Below, one piece after another: positions 8,595-17,388 of a DNA stretch of 64,000 nucleotides (the first letter of the stretch is position 1; the number at the start of each line of letters is the position of its first letter). The stretch is from Actinomadura cremea (GTDB lineage Bacteria > Actinomycetota > Actinomycetes > Streptosporangiales > Streptosporangiaceae). The notes beneath the pieces were generated by a model. The model ran no database searches. It saw only the letters and a list, made by a program, of their open reading frames with translations, and was not told the origin of the DNA. Location of the stretch: the NCBI RefSeq assembly GCF_014648495.1, contig NZ_BMRF01000001.1, positions 496,001 through 560,000 of the forward strand. The letters run 5' to 3'. The position numbers and the translations under genes were made by a program.

Positions 8595-9392
8595 CTAGGG
8601 TTTGCGTCCGACCCCCGCGTAGAACCACGTCTGCCGGGCCCGGTCCGGGTCGACCGGGCGGTCGGGGCGCCACAGCGGCGCCCACACCAGCCCGGGGTCG
8701 ACGGGTTCGTACTCCCCGAACAGGCCGGTGACCTGCTCGAGGGTGCGGGGCGTTCCGGGAGCGGACGTGCGGTTGTAGACCTCGACGACCTTGGCGACGA
8801 CGTCGGGGACGCCGTCGGCGGAGGCGTGGGTCATGACGAGATGGCTGCCGGGGACGAGCGCGGCGCGGAGTTCGGCCATGATGCCCGGCGGGTCGTCCTC
8901 GTCGGGGACGAAGTGCATGGTCGCCACCATCAGGAGCGCGACCGGCTCGGTGAGGTCGAGCAGGTCCATCTCGGGGTGTTCGAGGATCTCCCGGGGCCGC
9001 CGGAGGTCGGCCTGGATCATCCGGGTGACGTTCGAGCCCGCGAGCAGCGCGCGGCCGTGCGCGACGACCTGGTTGTCGTAGTCGACGTAGACGACCCGGG
9101 CGCGGGGGTTCACCGACTGCGCGATCTGGTGGACGTTCTGCTGGGTGGGCAGGCCGGTGCCGATGTCGAGGAACTGGTCGACGCCCTGCTCGGCGAGGTA
9201 CCGCACCGCGCGCCCGAGAAAGGCGCGGTTCTCCCTGATCAGGGTCGGGAGCGTGGGATCGGCCGCGATCGCCTCCTCGGCGCGGACGCGATCGGCCGTG
9301 TAATGGTCCTTGCCGCCCAGGTAGTAGTCGTACATCCTCGCAATATTCGGCACATTCGGGTCAAATCCGCCCCGTTGCCGCCCTTCCGGCAC
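8595..9392 (-). CDS. DUF574-type SAM-dependent methyltransferase
   Basis: 265 residues from GTG 9392, preceded by GAGGAG. The N-terminus PNVPNIARMYDYYLGGKDHY and the SAM-binding LDIGTGLPTQQNVH are hallmarks of the actinomycete S-adenosyl methyltransferase family (PF04672 type). These are numerous in actinomycetes and mostly without known substrate. It may be co-transcribed with the downstream ligase at 7000-8568, because the gap is only 26 bases. Confidence 0.88.
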   Translation of the reverse strand: MPEGRQRGGFDPNVPNIARMYDYYLGGKDHYTADRVRAEEAIAADPTLPTLIRENRAFLGRAVRYLAEQGVDQFLDIGTGLPTQQNVHQIAQSVNPRARVVYVDYDNQVVAHGRALLAGSNVTRMIQADLRRPREILEHPEMDLLDLTEPVALLMVATMHFVPDEDDPPGIMAELRAALVPGSHLVMTHASADGVPDVVAKVVEVYNRTSAPGTPRTLEQVTGLFGEYEPVDPGLVWAPLWRPDRPVDPDRARQTWFYAGVGRKP

Positions 9393-9508
9393 CCTTTTCT
9401 CCTCACCAGCCGCCCTCTTCCCACAAGCTAGTACGAAATCGCACCTACTGGTGTTTCCCGCACCCGGCGTGTCCGTTTCCCCCGTCCCGGACGCTCCGGG
9501 CGGACTCA

Positions 9509-9551
9509 GGCGTCCTCGGGGCGTCCTCGGGGCGTCCTCAGGCGTCCGGGG
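9509..9551. repeat. 11-base tandem repeat
   Basis: GGCGTCCTCGG recurs at 9509, 9520 and, with changes, at 9531 and 9542. It lies in the 220-base gap between the methyltransferase start and the SMI1-type gene stop. It has no evident function and may be slippage-prone. Confidence 0.6.
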
Positions 9552-9613
9552 CGGGCTTCCACAGGGGGTGGGGAATTCCCGCCACGCGGTCGATGACCGG
9601 CCGCCGGGGTGCG

Positions 9614-10456
9614 TCAGGAGGTCCGGTCGACGAACGGCATGAACCAGTGGCCGCGCATGCGGTCCGCCTTCGTGAAGAACGGGTGGTCCGGGTCGGTCAT
9701 CTGGTGGAACAGGAATTCCGTGGCCGTGCAGTCGAACCGGGTGCCTTCGTCGTCTTCGGTCACCGCGTAGACGGGCCACCGGTCGGGGTCGGGGCCCTCG
9801 GCGATCCACCAGAAGCTCTCATGGTGCTCGTTCCCCGACCAGGGGATCAGCCCGCCGGGGAGGGGCCAGCCCGGAAGGCCGCCCGCCGCGGGGTCGTCAC
9901 CGGCGAAGTCGCTCCAGTACGCGATCAACTCCTCCGGATCGAAGACGTCGAAGAACACGTCGAACGTGCCCGAGCCGAAGGTCTCGATGAGCCTCGTGTA
10001 GTCGCTCGGCAGGGGCGTGCCCAGCCGGGACTCGACCGCCGCCCAGTCGGGCGCGGGCGGCGGTGACGGCGGGCCTCCGGTGATCGCGACCAGGCGGTCC
10101 ACCCAGGGCATGTCCGCGGGCAGGTCGTCCGGCTCGGGCACGTCCCGCTCCGCGACGGCGACGACCGGACGGCCGTCCGGGGCGCGCCCGAACGCGACCG
10201 CCCGTGCGAACCAGATCCACGCGTGCGTCCAGCCGGTCCGGTCGTCGAACGGCAGCGGCGGCAGCCCGTGGGCCCGGGTGTACGGGGTGGAGTAACGCTT
10301 GTCGAACGTCTTGACCAGGGCGTCCACGTCGAGGTCGGCGGAGACCGGCAGGCACGTGTGCCCGCCGGGGTGCCCCGGCTCGTCGCATGTCAGGTCCCCG
10401 TCGTCTTGGGGGTACGTCAAGCCGGACACGGCCTCGGCCAGTTCCTCGTGGTCCAT
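9614..10456 (-). CDS. SMI1/KNR4 (SUKH) family protein A
   Basis: 280 residues from ATG 10456, which overlaps the upstream stop codon (ATGA). The centre carries the SMI1/KNR4 signature: [20 protein letters not shown] followed by IETFG and later [20 protein letters not shown]. The N-terminal 130 residues, including TCDEPGHPGGHTCLPV, are not a family I recognise. SUKH proteins are often immunity proteins against contact-dependent toxins, though many have other roles. It is a close tandem paralogue of the next gene; no toxin gene is adjacent. Confidence 0.8.
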   Translation of the reverse strand: MDHEELAEAVSGLTYPQDDGDLTCDEPGHPGGHTCLPVSADLDVDALVKTFDKRYSTPYTRAHGLPPLPFDDRTGWTHAWIWFARAVAFGRAPDGRPVVAVAERDVPEPDDLPADMPWVDRLVAITGGPPSPPPAPDWAAVESRLGTPLPSDYTRLIETFGSGTFDVFFDVFDPEELIAYWSDFAGDDPAAGGLPGWPLPGGLIPWSGNEHHESFWWIAEGPDPDRWPVYAVTEDDEGTRFDCTATEFLFHQMTDPDHPFFTKADRMRGHWFMPFVDRTS

Positions 10457-11295
10457 CAGGCGGGCCGGACGAAGCTCGCGTACCAGTGTCCGGTCACGTG
10501 ATCCGCCGTGGTCGTGAGGGGGAAGTCCAGGTCGGTCATCTGGTGGAACAGGAATTCCGTGGCCGTGCAGTCGAACCGGGTGCCTTCGTCGTCTTCGGCC
10601 ACGGCGTAGACGGGCCACCGGTCGGGGTCGGGGCCCTCGGCGATCCACCAGAACGTCTCGTGGTGCTCGTTCGCCGACCAGGGGATCAGCCCGCCGGGGA
10701 GGGGCCAGCCCGGAAGGCCGCCCGCCGCGGCGGCGTCACCGGCGAACGAGTCCCAGTACGAGAGCAGTTCTTTCGGGTCGAAGACCTGGAAGAACTCGTC
10801 GAACAGCCCATCGCAGCCGAAGGTCTCGACGAGCCGCTTGTAGTCGCCCGGCAGGGGGGTGCCCAGCCGCGACTCGACCGCCGCCCAGTCGGGCGCGGGC
10901 GACGGCGCCACGGGGCCCCCGGTGATCGCGACCAGGCGGTCCACCCAGGGCATGTCCGCGGGCAGGTCGTCCGGCTCGGGCACGTCCCGCGCCGTGACGG
11001 CGAGGACGGTCCGGCCGTCCGGGCCCCGCCCGAGCGCGATCGTCCGCGCGTCCCACAACCAGGCGTGCGTCCAGCCGGCCCAGTCACCGCCGGGCATCGG
11101 CGGCGACCCGTGCGCCGGGGTGTACGGGCCCGCGAACTCCGTGCCGATCGTTTCGGCCAGGTCGTCCACGCTCACGTCGGCGGGGACGGGCAGGCACGTG
11201 TGGTCGTCCGGATGGCCGGGCGCGTCGCAGGTCAGCTCGACGGCGGTGGCGCCCACGAGCCGGAACGCGGCATCGGCCAGTTCCATACGGTTCAT
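10456..11295 (-). CDS. SMI1/KNR4 (SUKH) family protein B
   Basis: 279 residues from ATG 11295; ATG 11286 is an alternative, and neither has a clear ribosome site. It has the same architecture as its downstream neighbour: N-terminal [17 protein letters not shown], then [20 protein letters not shown], then [20 protein letters not shown]. It is translationally coupled to protein A by ATGA. Blocks of near-identical DNA shared by the two genes suggest recent duplication or gene conversion. A role as a paired immunity protein is inference only. Confidence 0.8.
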   Translation of the reverse strand: MNRMELADAAFRLVGATAVELTCDAPGHPDDHTCLPVPADVSVDDLAETIGTEFAGPYTPAHGSPPMPGGDWAGWTHAWLWDARTIALGRGPDGRTVLAVTARDVPEPDDLPADMPWVDRLVAITGGPVAPSPAPDWAAVESRLGTPLPGDYKRLVETFGCDGLFDEFFQVFDPKELLSYWDSFAGDAAAAGGLPGWPLPGGLIPWSANEHHETFWWIAEGPDPDRWPVYAVAEDDEGTRFDCTATEFLFHQMTDLDFPLTTTADHVTGHWYASFVRPA

Positions 11296-11426
11296 GGCGA
11301 GAACCCAAGCACCCGCCACCGACCTTTTCCGTTCGAATGGCGTAGATCACATAATCGAGGTCATTATCAAGTTGAGAATAACTCGCTCTCCTCTTATCGT
11401 CGTGATGACGACAAAACGGGAGGAAG

Positions 11427-11654
11427 CTGGCCGCCGCCGTGCAGGCGGCGCACCGGCGGGAGCTGGGCGCGGCCGAGGCCGAGGCGAACGCCGCCCACCT
11501 GGACGTCTACCGCGACATGGACCCGGCGATCCTGCTGGCGCTGGCCGCCGAGACGCTGGCCGGACGGCTGCCGGAGATCGGCCAGCTCAACCTCACCCCC
11601 GACCTGCTGACCGGCGCGCTGGCCGCGCTGGCGGCGCCCCGGGAGCGGGCGTGA
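11427..11654 (+). pseudogene. C-terminal remnant resembling an SPFH/flotillin-type protein
   Basis: The frame from about 11415 reads [20 protein letters not shown], then [20 protein letters not shown] and [17 protein letters not shown]. This looks like the charged coiled-coil and C-terminal tail of SPFH/flotillin-like proteins. There is no SPFH domain upstream; instead the DNA turns AT-rich at about 11330-11410. Translation could still start at GTG 11439 or CTG 11427 behind GGGAGG. The stop overlaps the next start (GTGA), so it may be retained as a coupling leader. The family call is moderate. Confidence 0.45.
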
Positions 11655-12544
11655 CGCTCGCGCCGCGCGCGGTGGTCGTGCACCGCCGCACCGAGTACGA
11701 GGAGCTGCTGGCCCGGCACGGCAGCCGCGGCCAGGCGGAGTTCTTCCTGCGGTCGCGCGGCCGGGACATCGCCCCGGTGGACGCCGCGCACGCCGCCACC
11801 GCCGGCGCGCTGGCGCGGGTGGCGGCGGCGATCCCGGTGTCCTGGCGGCGCGGCCTGGTGGAGCGGGCCGATCTCGACCGGTTCCTGTTAGCCCCGGACG
11901 GCATCGTGGTCGTCGTCGGGCAGGACGGCCTCGTCGCCAACACCGCGAAGTACCTGGACGGCCAGCCGGTCATCGGTCTCGACCCCGACCCCGGGCGCAA
12001 TCCCGGGGTGCTGGTCCCGCACCCGGCCGAGGCGTGCGCCGACCTGCTGCGGGCCGTCGCCGCCGGGACGGGCGCGACGGAGCGGCGCGCGATGGTGCGG
12101 GCGGTCACCGACGACGGGAGCGAGCTGACCGCGCTGAACGAGGTGTTCGTCGGGCACCCCACCCACCAGTCCGCCCGCTACCGGCTGGCCTGCGGCCCGG
12201 ACGGGACCGAGCGCCAGTCGTCCTCGGGCGTCCTGGTGGCCACCGGCACCGGCGCGACCGGCTGGTGCCGGTCGGTGTGGCTGGAGCGCCGCAGCGGCCT
12301 GCGGCTGCCCGCCCCCGCCGAGCCCGAACTGGCCTGGTTCGTCCGCGAGGCGTGGCCGTCGCCCGCGACCGGCACGTCCCGGACGGAGGGGCGGCTCGGC
12401 GCGGGCGAGACGCTCGGCCTGGTGTCGGAGACCGACGGGCTGGTCGTCTTCGGGGACGGCATGGAGTCCGACCGGCTCACGCTCTCCTGGGGGTCGCGCG
12501 TCGAGATCGGCGTCGCCCCCGGCGGCCTCAGCCTCGTCCGCTGA
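11651..12544 (+). CDS. NAD-kinase-like protein
   Basis: 297 residues from GTG 11651. The layout follows ATP-NAD kinase, but key motifs are altered: the GGDGT loop reads [14 protein letters not shown], the NE motif is kept in [13 protein letters not shown], and the STPTGSTAY loop reads [15 protein letters not shown]. It may be a true kinase for another substrate or a degenerate sensor. It is coupled to the preceding remnant by GTGA. Its last 17 bases overlap the convergent AAA+ gene. Confidence 0.65.
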   Translation: MTLAPRAVVVHRRTEYEELLARHGSRGQAEFFLRSRGRDIAPVDAAHAATAGALARVAAAIPVSWRRGLVERADLDRFLLAPDGIVVVVGQDGLVANTAKYLDGQPVIGLDPDPGRNPGVLVPHPAEACADLLRAVAAGTGATERRAMVRAVTDDGSELTALNEVFVGHPTHQSARYRLACGPDGTERQSSSGVLVATGTGATGWCRSVWLERRSGLRLPAPAEPELAWFVREAWPSPATGTSRTEGRLGAGETLGLVSETDGLVVFGDGMESDRLTLSWGSRVEIGVAPGGLSLVR

Positions 12545-14315
12545 CGAAGATCGTCGTCCAGAAGCGCTGCCGCGCGGGCTCGGCGCCGATCAGGTACGTG
12601 GCCTTGAGCTTCGGCGGGAGGAGGGGCGCGAGGGCGGCGACGGTCTCCGCGTGGGCCCGGAGCTGCGACAGTTCGGCGTTCGCGAGGACGCGGTGGACGG
12701 TGTCGGTCGCGTCCGAGCCCTCGGCGGGGGCGTCCCGCAGCCGGGACGTCCAGGCGTCGAGGTCGGCGGACAGCTCGCGGAGGCCGGTGACGGGACGGCG
12801 GGACAGGCGGGCCTCGAGGTCGGTGAGCGGGACGGGCGCGTAGTCGCCGTCGCCGAGGTAGATCTTCGCGACGTCGAGCGGCAGGCCGCGGCCGTGCAGC
12901 CGGATGAGCCGCTCCAGCGTCCGCTTGGTGATCCACTGGCGGCCCTCGTCGTCGATGTCGTTCTTCCACCATTCGAGGACGGTCTCGGCGGTCGGCCCGT
13001 ACCGGGCGATCAGCCACTCGTTGGCCGGAATGTCGTCGGGGTCGATCTCCAGCGAGGCGGTGAAGCGGGACGCCTGGGCGATGGTGTTGCGGGAGACGAG
13101 CAGCTTGCGGCCCAGGTGGTACGGCGGGTTCTGCAGGGCGATCTGCGCGCGGAGGCCCTCGATGCGGCGTCCGGCCAGCGACCACTCCTGCGTGATCTCC
13201 ATGAGGCGGGCGAACGCGGCCTTGTCCTTGGGGCGGTTGTACTCGTCCCAGACGATCGCCTTGTCGCCGTCCGCGAGGAAGGGCGCGGCGAGGAGGTTGT
13301 CGAGGGTGCCGTCGAGGGTGGGGACGGGCGCGCAGAGGTCCTCGACGTTGGTGACGGGCAGCGAGAAGTAGAGCGGGGCGGTGCCGAGCTCGTCGCGCAC
13401 GACCTCCTTGACGACCTCGGTCTTGCCGCAGCCGGGCGGGCCCTGGACGAGCACGGCCCAGCGGCGGTCGAGGGCGGCGCGGACGACGCGGCGGACGGCG
13501 TCCGGGACGTGCGAAGGGTTCGGGACGTCTGCACCGGCGCGGCGCAGCTCGGCGGCGACGCGGTCGAGGACGTCCGGTGCCTGGTCGTCGCCGGGACGCC
13601 CGTCGGCCCCGGTCGTCGCGAGGGCGAGGCGGCGGCCGTCCACCAGGGGCAGGCCCCAGGCGAGGGGGAACCCGGCGAGACCGCAGTCGATGACGTGCTC
13701 GAGCGTGCGCGGCGACAGCAGGCGGCGCGGTTCGGCGGGCAGCGACGCCCACACGCGGAACACGCCGGTGAGGTCGACGCCGCGGAACCTGCGCGACAGC
13801 GCGGCGCGCCACGCGGTGTCGGCGGCGGTGACGCGCAGCGTCGCCATCCGGTCGAGGACGGCGAGGTCGGTGCGGCGCGCGGCGGTCTCGTCGAGGGACT
13901 CGTTGTCGGTGAGGAACACGCCGATGCAGCCGAGTTCGCGGAGGTCGTGCTCGCCGAGCGTCCAGGTGCAGGCGATCTGCATGAGCTGCGACTGGAGGGT
14001 CGCGCCAGCCTGCAGGGAGTCGTCGATGAGCAGGACGAACGGCCCGCCGGGCTTGAGCTGCCGCATGATGAGCTGCCGCAGGACCAGCTCGCCGTCCCCG
14101 CCGCCGCGCCGGACGGGCGCGTTGACGAGCAGGTCGTCGGGGGTGAGGTTCGCGGCGGGCACGTAGACGAGCCGGACGCCCTCGCGCGCGCGGACGTGGT
14201 GGAAGAACGTCGAGGTCTTGCCGATCCCGTGCTCGCCGAAGACCTGCCCGGTGACGCCCAGGTCGATCATCGTGTCGATGAAGTGGGCCAGGCGCGGCCC
14301 GTCCGGCATGCTCAT
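12528..14315 (-). CDS. MoxR-like AAA+ ATPase with two motor domains
   Basis: 595 residues from ATG 14315 (ATG 14309 also possible). The first AAA module has Walker [10 protein letters not shown] (27-35) and Walker B FVLLIDD. The second has Walker [10 protein letters not shown] (near 291) and Walker [12 protein letters not shown], the AAA_5/MoxR style. Such ATPases remodel partner proteins together with VWA-domain proteins. A VWA/metallopeptidase gene lies nearby on the same strand at 17389-18747, and a helical repeat gene lies between. I infer these three work together. An SDR gene on the other strand separates this gene from the pair. Confidence 0.85.
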   Translation of the reverse strand: MSMPDGPRLAHFIDTMIDLGVTGQVFGEHGIGKTSTFFHHVRAREGVRLVYVPAANLTPDDLLVNAPVRRGGGDGELVLRQLIMRQLKPGGPFVLLIDDSLQAGATLQSQLMQIACTWTLGEHDLRELGCIGVFLTDNESLDETAARRTDLAVLDRMATLRVTAADTAWRAALSRRFRGVDLTGVFRVWASLPAEPRRLLSPRTLEHVIDCGLAGFPLAWGLPLVDGRRLALATTGADGRPGDDQAPDVLDRVAAELRRAGADVPNPSHVPDAVRRVVRAALDRRWAVLVQGPPGCGKTEVVKEVVRDELGTAPLYFSLPVTNVEDLCAPVPTLDGTLDNLLAAPFLADGDKAIVWDEYNRPKDKAAFARLMEITQEWSLAGRRIEGLRAQIALQNPPYHLGRKLLVSRNTIAQASRFTASLEIDPDDIPANEWLIARYGPTAETVLEWWKNDIDDEGRQWITKRTLERLIRLHGRGLPLDVAKIYLGDGDYAPVPLTDLEARLSRRPVTGLRELSADLDAWTSRLRDAPAEGSDATDTVHRVLANAELSQLRAHAETVAALAPLLPPKLKATYLIGAEPARQRFWTTIFVSGRG

Positions 14316-14360
14316 GGGTTCCAGTACATCGGTGCGGGACGTCCGGCTTCACCCGATTTA

Positions 14361-15719
14361 ATGGCCGTCATGCGCGACGACGAGGTGGCGGCCTGCCTGC
14401 GCGTCCTCGCCGAGCTGGCGGACGCCCCCGACGACGACCCCGACCTCGCGCGGGTGCGGGCGGCGGTCGCCGCGTTCGTCCGGCGGACGCGGGGACGGGA
14501 GCGGGCGGCGCAGCGGCGGCGGCGCGCGGCGGCGGACGCGGAGGTGCTGGCCGGGACGGCGACGGGCGCCGCCGGACGCGTCGAGGGCGCACCCGTCGAG
14601 CCGCCCGCCGAGCCACCCGCCGAGCCACCCGCCGAGGCGGCGCGGGAGGTGGTGCCGTCCGGGGCGCGGCTGGGCGGGCTGCAGGTCTGTTACGTCTGCA
14701 AGATGCACTTCCGGGAGCTCGACGGGTTCTACCACCGGCTGTGCCCGCCGTGCGCGCGCGAGCACCGCGAGCGCCGGGACGCCCGCGCCGACCTGACCGG
14801 GCGCCGCGCGATCGTCACCGGCGGGCGGGTGAAGGCCGGGTTCGAGCTGGTGCTGAAGCTGCTGCGGGACGGCGCGTCGGTGACGGCCCTGACCCGGTTC
14901 CCGTCGGACGCGCGCCGCCGGTTCGCCGCCGTGCCCGACCGGGACGCGTGGTGGGACCGGCTCGCGGTCGCCGGCATGGACCTGCGGGACGTCCCGGCGC
15001 TCGTCCGCTGGTGCGACGAGCAGGTCGCGGCGGGCGAGCCGCTGGACGTCCTGGTGAACCTCGCCGCGCAGACGCTGCGGCACCCGCCGGAGTCGTACGC
15101 GGAGCTGCTCGCGGTCGAGGAGCGCGCGGCGCTGCCCGCGCCGCCCGTGCCGCCCGCCGGGCTCCCGGTGCCGGTGGGCGGCACGGGCGGCGCGGGAACG
15201 GTCGACGTCGCGGGGCTGCTGCCCGACCCGGCGAAGGACAACTCGTGGACGCGGCTGGTGCACGAGGTCGATCCGGTGGAGCTGATCGAGGTGCAGCTCA
15301 TCAACGTGACGGCGCCGTTCGTGCTGCTCGGGCGGTTGCGCCCGCTGCTGGAGGCGTCCCGGCACGCCCGCCGGTACGTGGTGAACGTGTCGGCGGCGGA
15401 GGGGCGGTTCGGCCGGTACTGGAAGGGCGCCGAGCATCCGCACACGAACATGGCGAAGGCGGCGCTCAACATGCTGACGCGCACGGCGGCGTCCGAGCTG
15501 GCGGAGCACGGGGTGTATGTGACGAGCGTCGATCCGGGCTGGTTCACCGACCAGCGGCCGGAGCCGGACCGGGCGCGCCGGGCCGCCGCCGGGTTCCGGC
15601 CGCCGCTGGACGTCGTGGACGCGGCGGCCCGCGTGTACGACCCGATCGTGCGCGGCGAGCGCGACGGGGACCCGCCGCACGGCGTCCTGCTGAAGGACTA
15701 CCGGGTCGTCAGCTGGTGA
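14361..15719 (+). CDS. SDR oxidoreductase with N-terminal zinc finger
   Basis: 452 residues. ATG 14361 has no ribosome site, so a leaderless transcript is possible. Residues 1-110 are helical and low-complexity (PPAEPPAEPPAE). A four-cysteine finger follows: CYVC near 113 and CPPC after about 15 residues. A Rossmann domain begins at VTGGRVKAG (near 152). The usual SDR YxxxK is missing: the aligned stretch HTNMAKAAL has Thr in place of Tyr, with NVSAAEG supplying Ser. Either catalysis is non-classical or the protein binds NAD(P) without SDR chemistry. The last 11 bases overlap the convergent gene. Confidence 0.75.
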   Translation: MAVMRDDEVAACLRVLAELADAPDDDPDLARVRAAVAAFVRRTRGRERAAQRRRRAAADAEVLAGTATGAAGRVEGAPVEPPAEPPAEPPAEAAREVVPSGARLGGLQVCYVCKMHFRELDGFYHRLCPPCAREHRERRDARADLTGRRAIVTGGRVKAGFELVLKLLRDGASVTALTRFPSDARRRFAAVPDRDAWWDRLAVAGMDLRDVPALVRWCDEQVAAGEPLDVLVNLAAQTLRHPPESYAELLAVEERAALPAPPVPPAGLPVPVGGTGGAGTVDVAGLLPDPAKDNSWTRLVHEVDPVELIEVQLINVTAPFVLLGRLRPLLEASRHARRYVVNVSAAEGRFGRYWKGAEHPHTNMAKAALNMLTRTAASELAEHGVYVTSVDPGWFTDQRPEPDRARRAAAGFRPPLDVVDAAARVYDPIVRGERDGDPPHGVLLKDYRVVSW

Positions 15720-17361
15720 CGGCCCCGGCGGTCGCGAGCAGTTCGGGAAGCGTGCCGACGAAGCCGTCCTCCAGCAGCCGGAGCGCGACGAGCCATGCCT
15801 CCGGACGGCCGCCGAGGTGCAGGTCGACGTGCTCGGCGAGGCGGCGCAGGACGCGCGGGTCGGGCAGGCCCTTCCCGACGAGGAGCGCGTCGGGGGAGGC
15901 GGCGGCGAGCACGTCGTCGGCGGTGATGGCGGCGCCCGTGCGGAACAGCGCGCGGACGGAGTCGCCGTGAGGGGTGGAGATGTAATGGTGGGGGAGGTCG
16001 TTGTAGACGGCGGAGTCGCCGTAGGCGGCGTCCGGGTCCCAGTGGGCGGGGACGCCGGGACGGCGGAGGCGGCGGGTGCGCCCGTGGCCGGTCTCGTCGA
16101 CGAACGCCGGGTCGAGCCGGACGTCCCCGGCGAGGCCGAGGACCGCCCGGATCCGGGCGGTGCCCCGCATTCCGGGCAGCCACAGCGACTCCGCCACGAC
16201 CCGCAGCGTCTCCTCGGGGACGGTCGCGGCGACGAACTCGGGCGTGAGCGTGCCCGCGACCAGGCCGTTCCCGGCGACCTTGAGGATCACGTCCGCGCCG
16301 GGCACGGGACCGAGCGCGCACAGGTCGGCGAGCACCTCGGGCGCGGGGTCGGAGAGGAAGACCGCGAGGCCGGGATGGTCGGCGACCAGTAGCCGGACGA
16401 GTTCGAGCGGCATGTCGGTGCGTTTCGCCATGAACCGGGCCGCACGGAGCGAGAACGGTCCCTCGGCGGCCCGGCGGCGCGGCTCGTCCGCGAGCACGTC
16501 CGCCCAGCCCACGCGCGGGATGCCGGGGTGGCGGCGGTCCACGACCGTCCGGACGAGCGGCCCGTCCTTCCGCCCGGGTCCGCAGGCGTCCGCGTCGGCG
16601 ATCTCGCCGATCGTCCGGAGGAACTCGGGGCGGCGCACCCGCTCGGACAGGTCGCGCAGCGCCCGCCTCCCCTCCTCGCTCCGCAGCGCGGCCTGCGCGT
16701 ACGCGAGGACGCTCGGTTCCGTCCCGTCCGGCCCCCACCGGAAGGCGGGCAGCCGGCCCTGCTCGGCGAGTTCGGCGACCTCATGGTCGCGGCGGGCGTC
16801 CAGCAGGGTGCGGCACGCCCGGACGGCGCCGTGCGGGTCGGCGCCCGCGCCGAGGAACCGCAGCGCGGCCCCGGCCAGGCCGGGGTCGGCCGCGTTGAGC
16901 AGGGCGTGGTCGAGCGCGTCCGGCGACGTCCTGGACAGCACGCTCTCGCGTACCCGGACGGGCAGCGGGCGCGGCGTGGCGCCGTCGCGCCGGGACGTCT
17001 GGTGCGCGAGCTGGCGGCGGAGGTTGCGCGGCAGCGGCCGGTGCCGCGTCTCGGCGCCCAGCAGCCGCCCGTCGACCTCGGGGTCGTCGAGGTCGAGGAG
17101 CCGCCCGAGCAGGGACGGCGGGTCGTCCTCGGCCATCGCGTACCGGACGAGCGTGTTCAGGTCGCCCGGACGGCCGCGCCGCAGCAGCGCCTCGATGACG
17201 ACCCGGTTCGGCATCCCGTGGCTCCACAGGACGCGCTCGAGACGCCCGTCGGGGATATGGCCGAGCAGCGCGTCCGCCTCGTCCGGGGTCGCGAACCGCA
17301 GCAGGCCGGCCGTGCAGCCGACGATGTCATGGGCCCGCGTTGTCGCACCTCTCTGGCTCAT
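15709..17361 (-). CDS. Helical repeat protein of the AAA/VWA locus, unknown function
   Basis: 550 residues, rich in Leu, Arg and Ala, with no catalytic motif. Short helical units recur (LLGHIPDGRLERVL, VVIEALLRRG, LLGRLLDLDDPEV), consistent with a HEAT-like or leucine-rich solenoid. The start ATG 17361 lies 27 bases after the stop of the VWA gene, so the two are likely one transcript. A scaffold or substrate-binding role beside the AAA+ ATPase at 12528-14315 is inferred. I cannot name the family. Confidence 0.75.
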   Translation of the reverse strand: MSQRGATTRAHDIVGCTAGLLRFATPDEADALLGHIPDGRLERVLWSHGMPNRVVIEALLRRGRPGDLNTLVRYAMAEDDPPSLLGRLLDLDDPEVDGRLLGAETRHRPLPRNLRRQLAHQTSRRDGATPRPLPVRVRESVLSRTSPDALDHALLNAADPGLAGAALRFLGAGADPHGAVRACRTLLDARRDHEVAELAEQGRLPAFRWGPDGTEPSVLAYAQAALRSEEGRRALRDLSERVRRPEFLRTIGEIADADACGPGRKDGPLVRTVVDRRHPGIPRVGWADVLADEPRRRAAEGPFSLRAARFMAKRTDMPLELVRLLVADHPGLAVFLSDPAPEVLADLCALGPVPGADVILKVAGNGLVAGTLTPEFVAATVPEETLRVVAESLWLPGMRGTARIRAVLGLAGDVRLDPAFVDETGHGRTRRLRRPGVPAHWDPDAAYGDSAVYNDLPHHYISTPHGDSVRALFRTGAAITADDVLAAASPDALLVGKGLPDPRVLRRLAEHVDLHLGGRPEAWLVALRLLEDGFVGTLPELLATAGAVTS

Positions 17362-17388
17362 AGGGCGTCACCGTAGCCAATTTCGTGA

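Noticed and set aside
12651-14300. Plus-strand open frame merging into the SDR gene
   Set aside because: The 1022-codon frame is a read-through antisense to the AAA+ gene. Domain and codon evidence starts only at ATG 14361.
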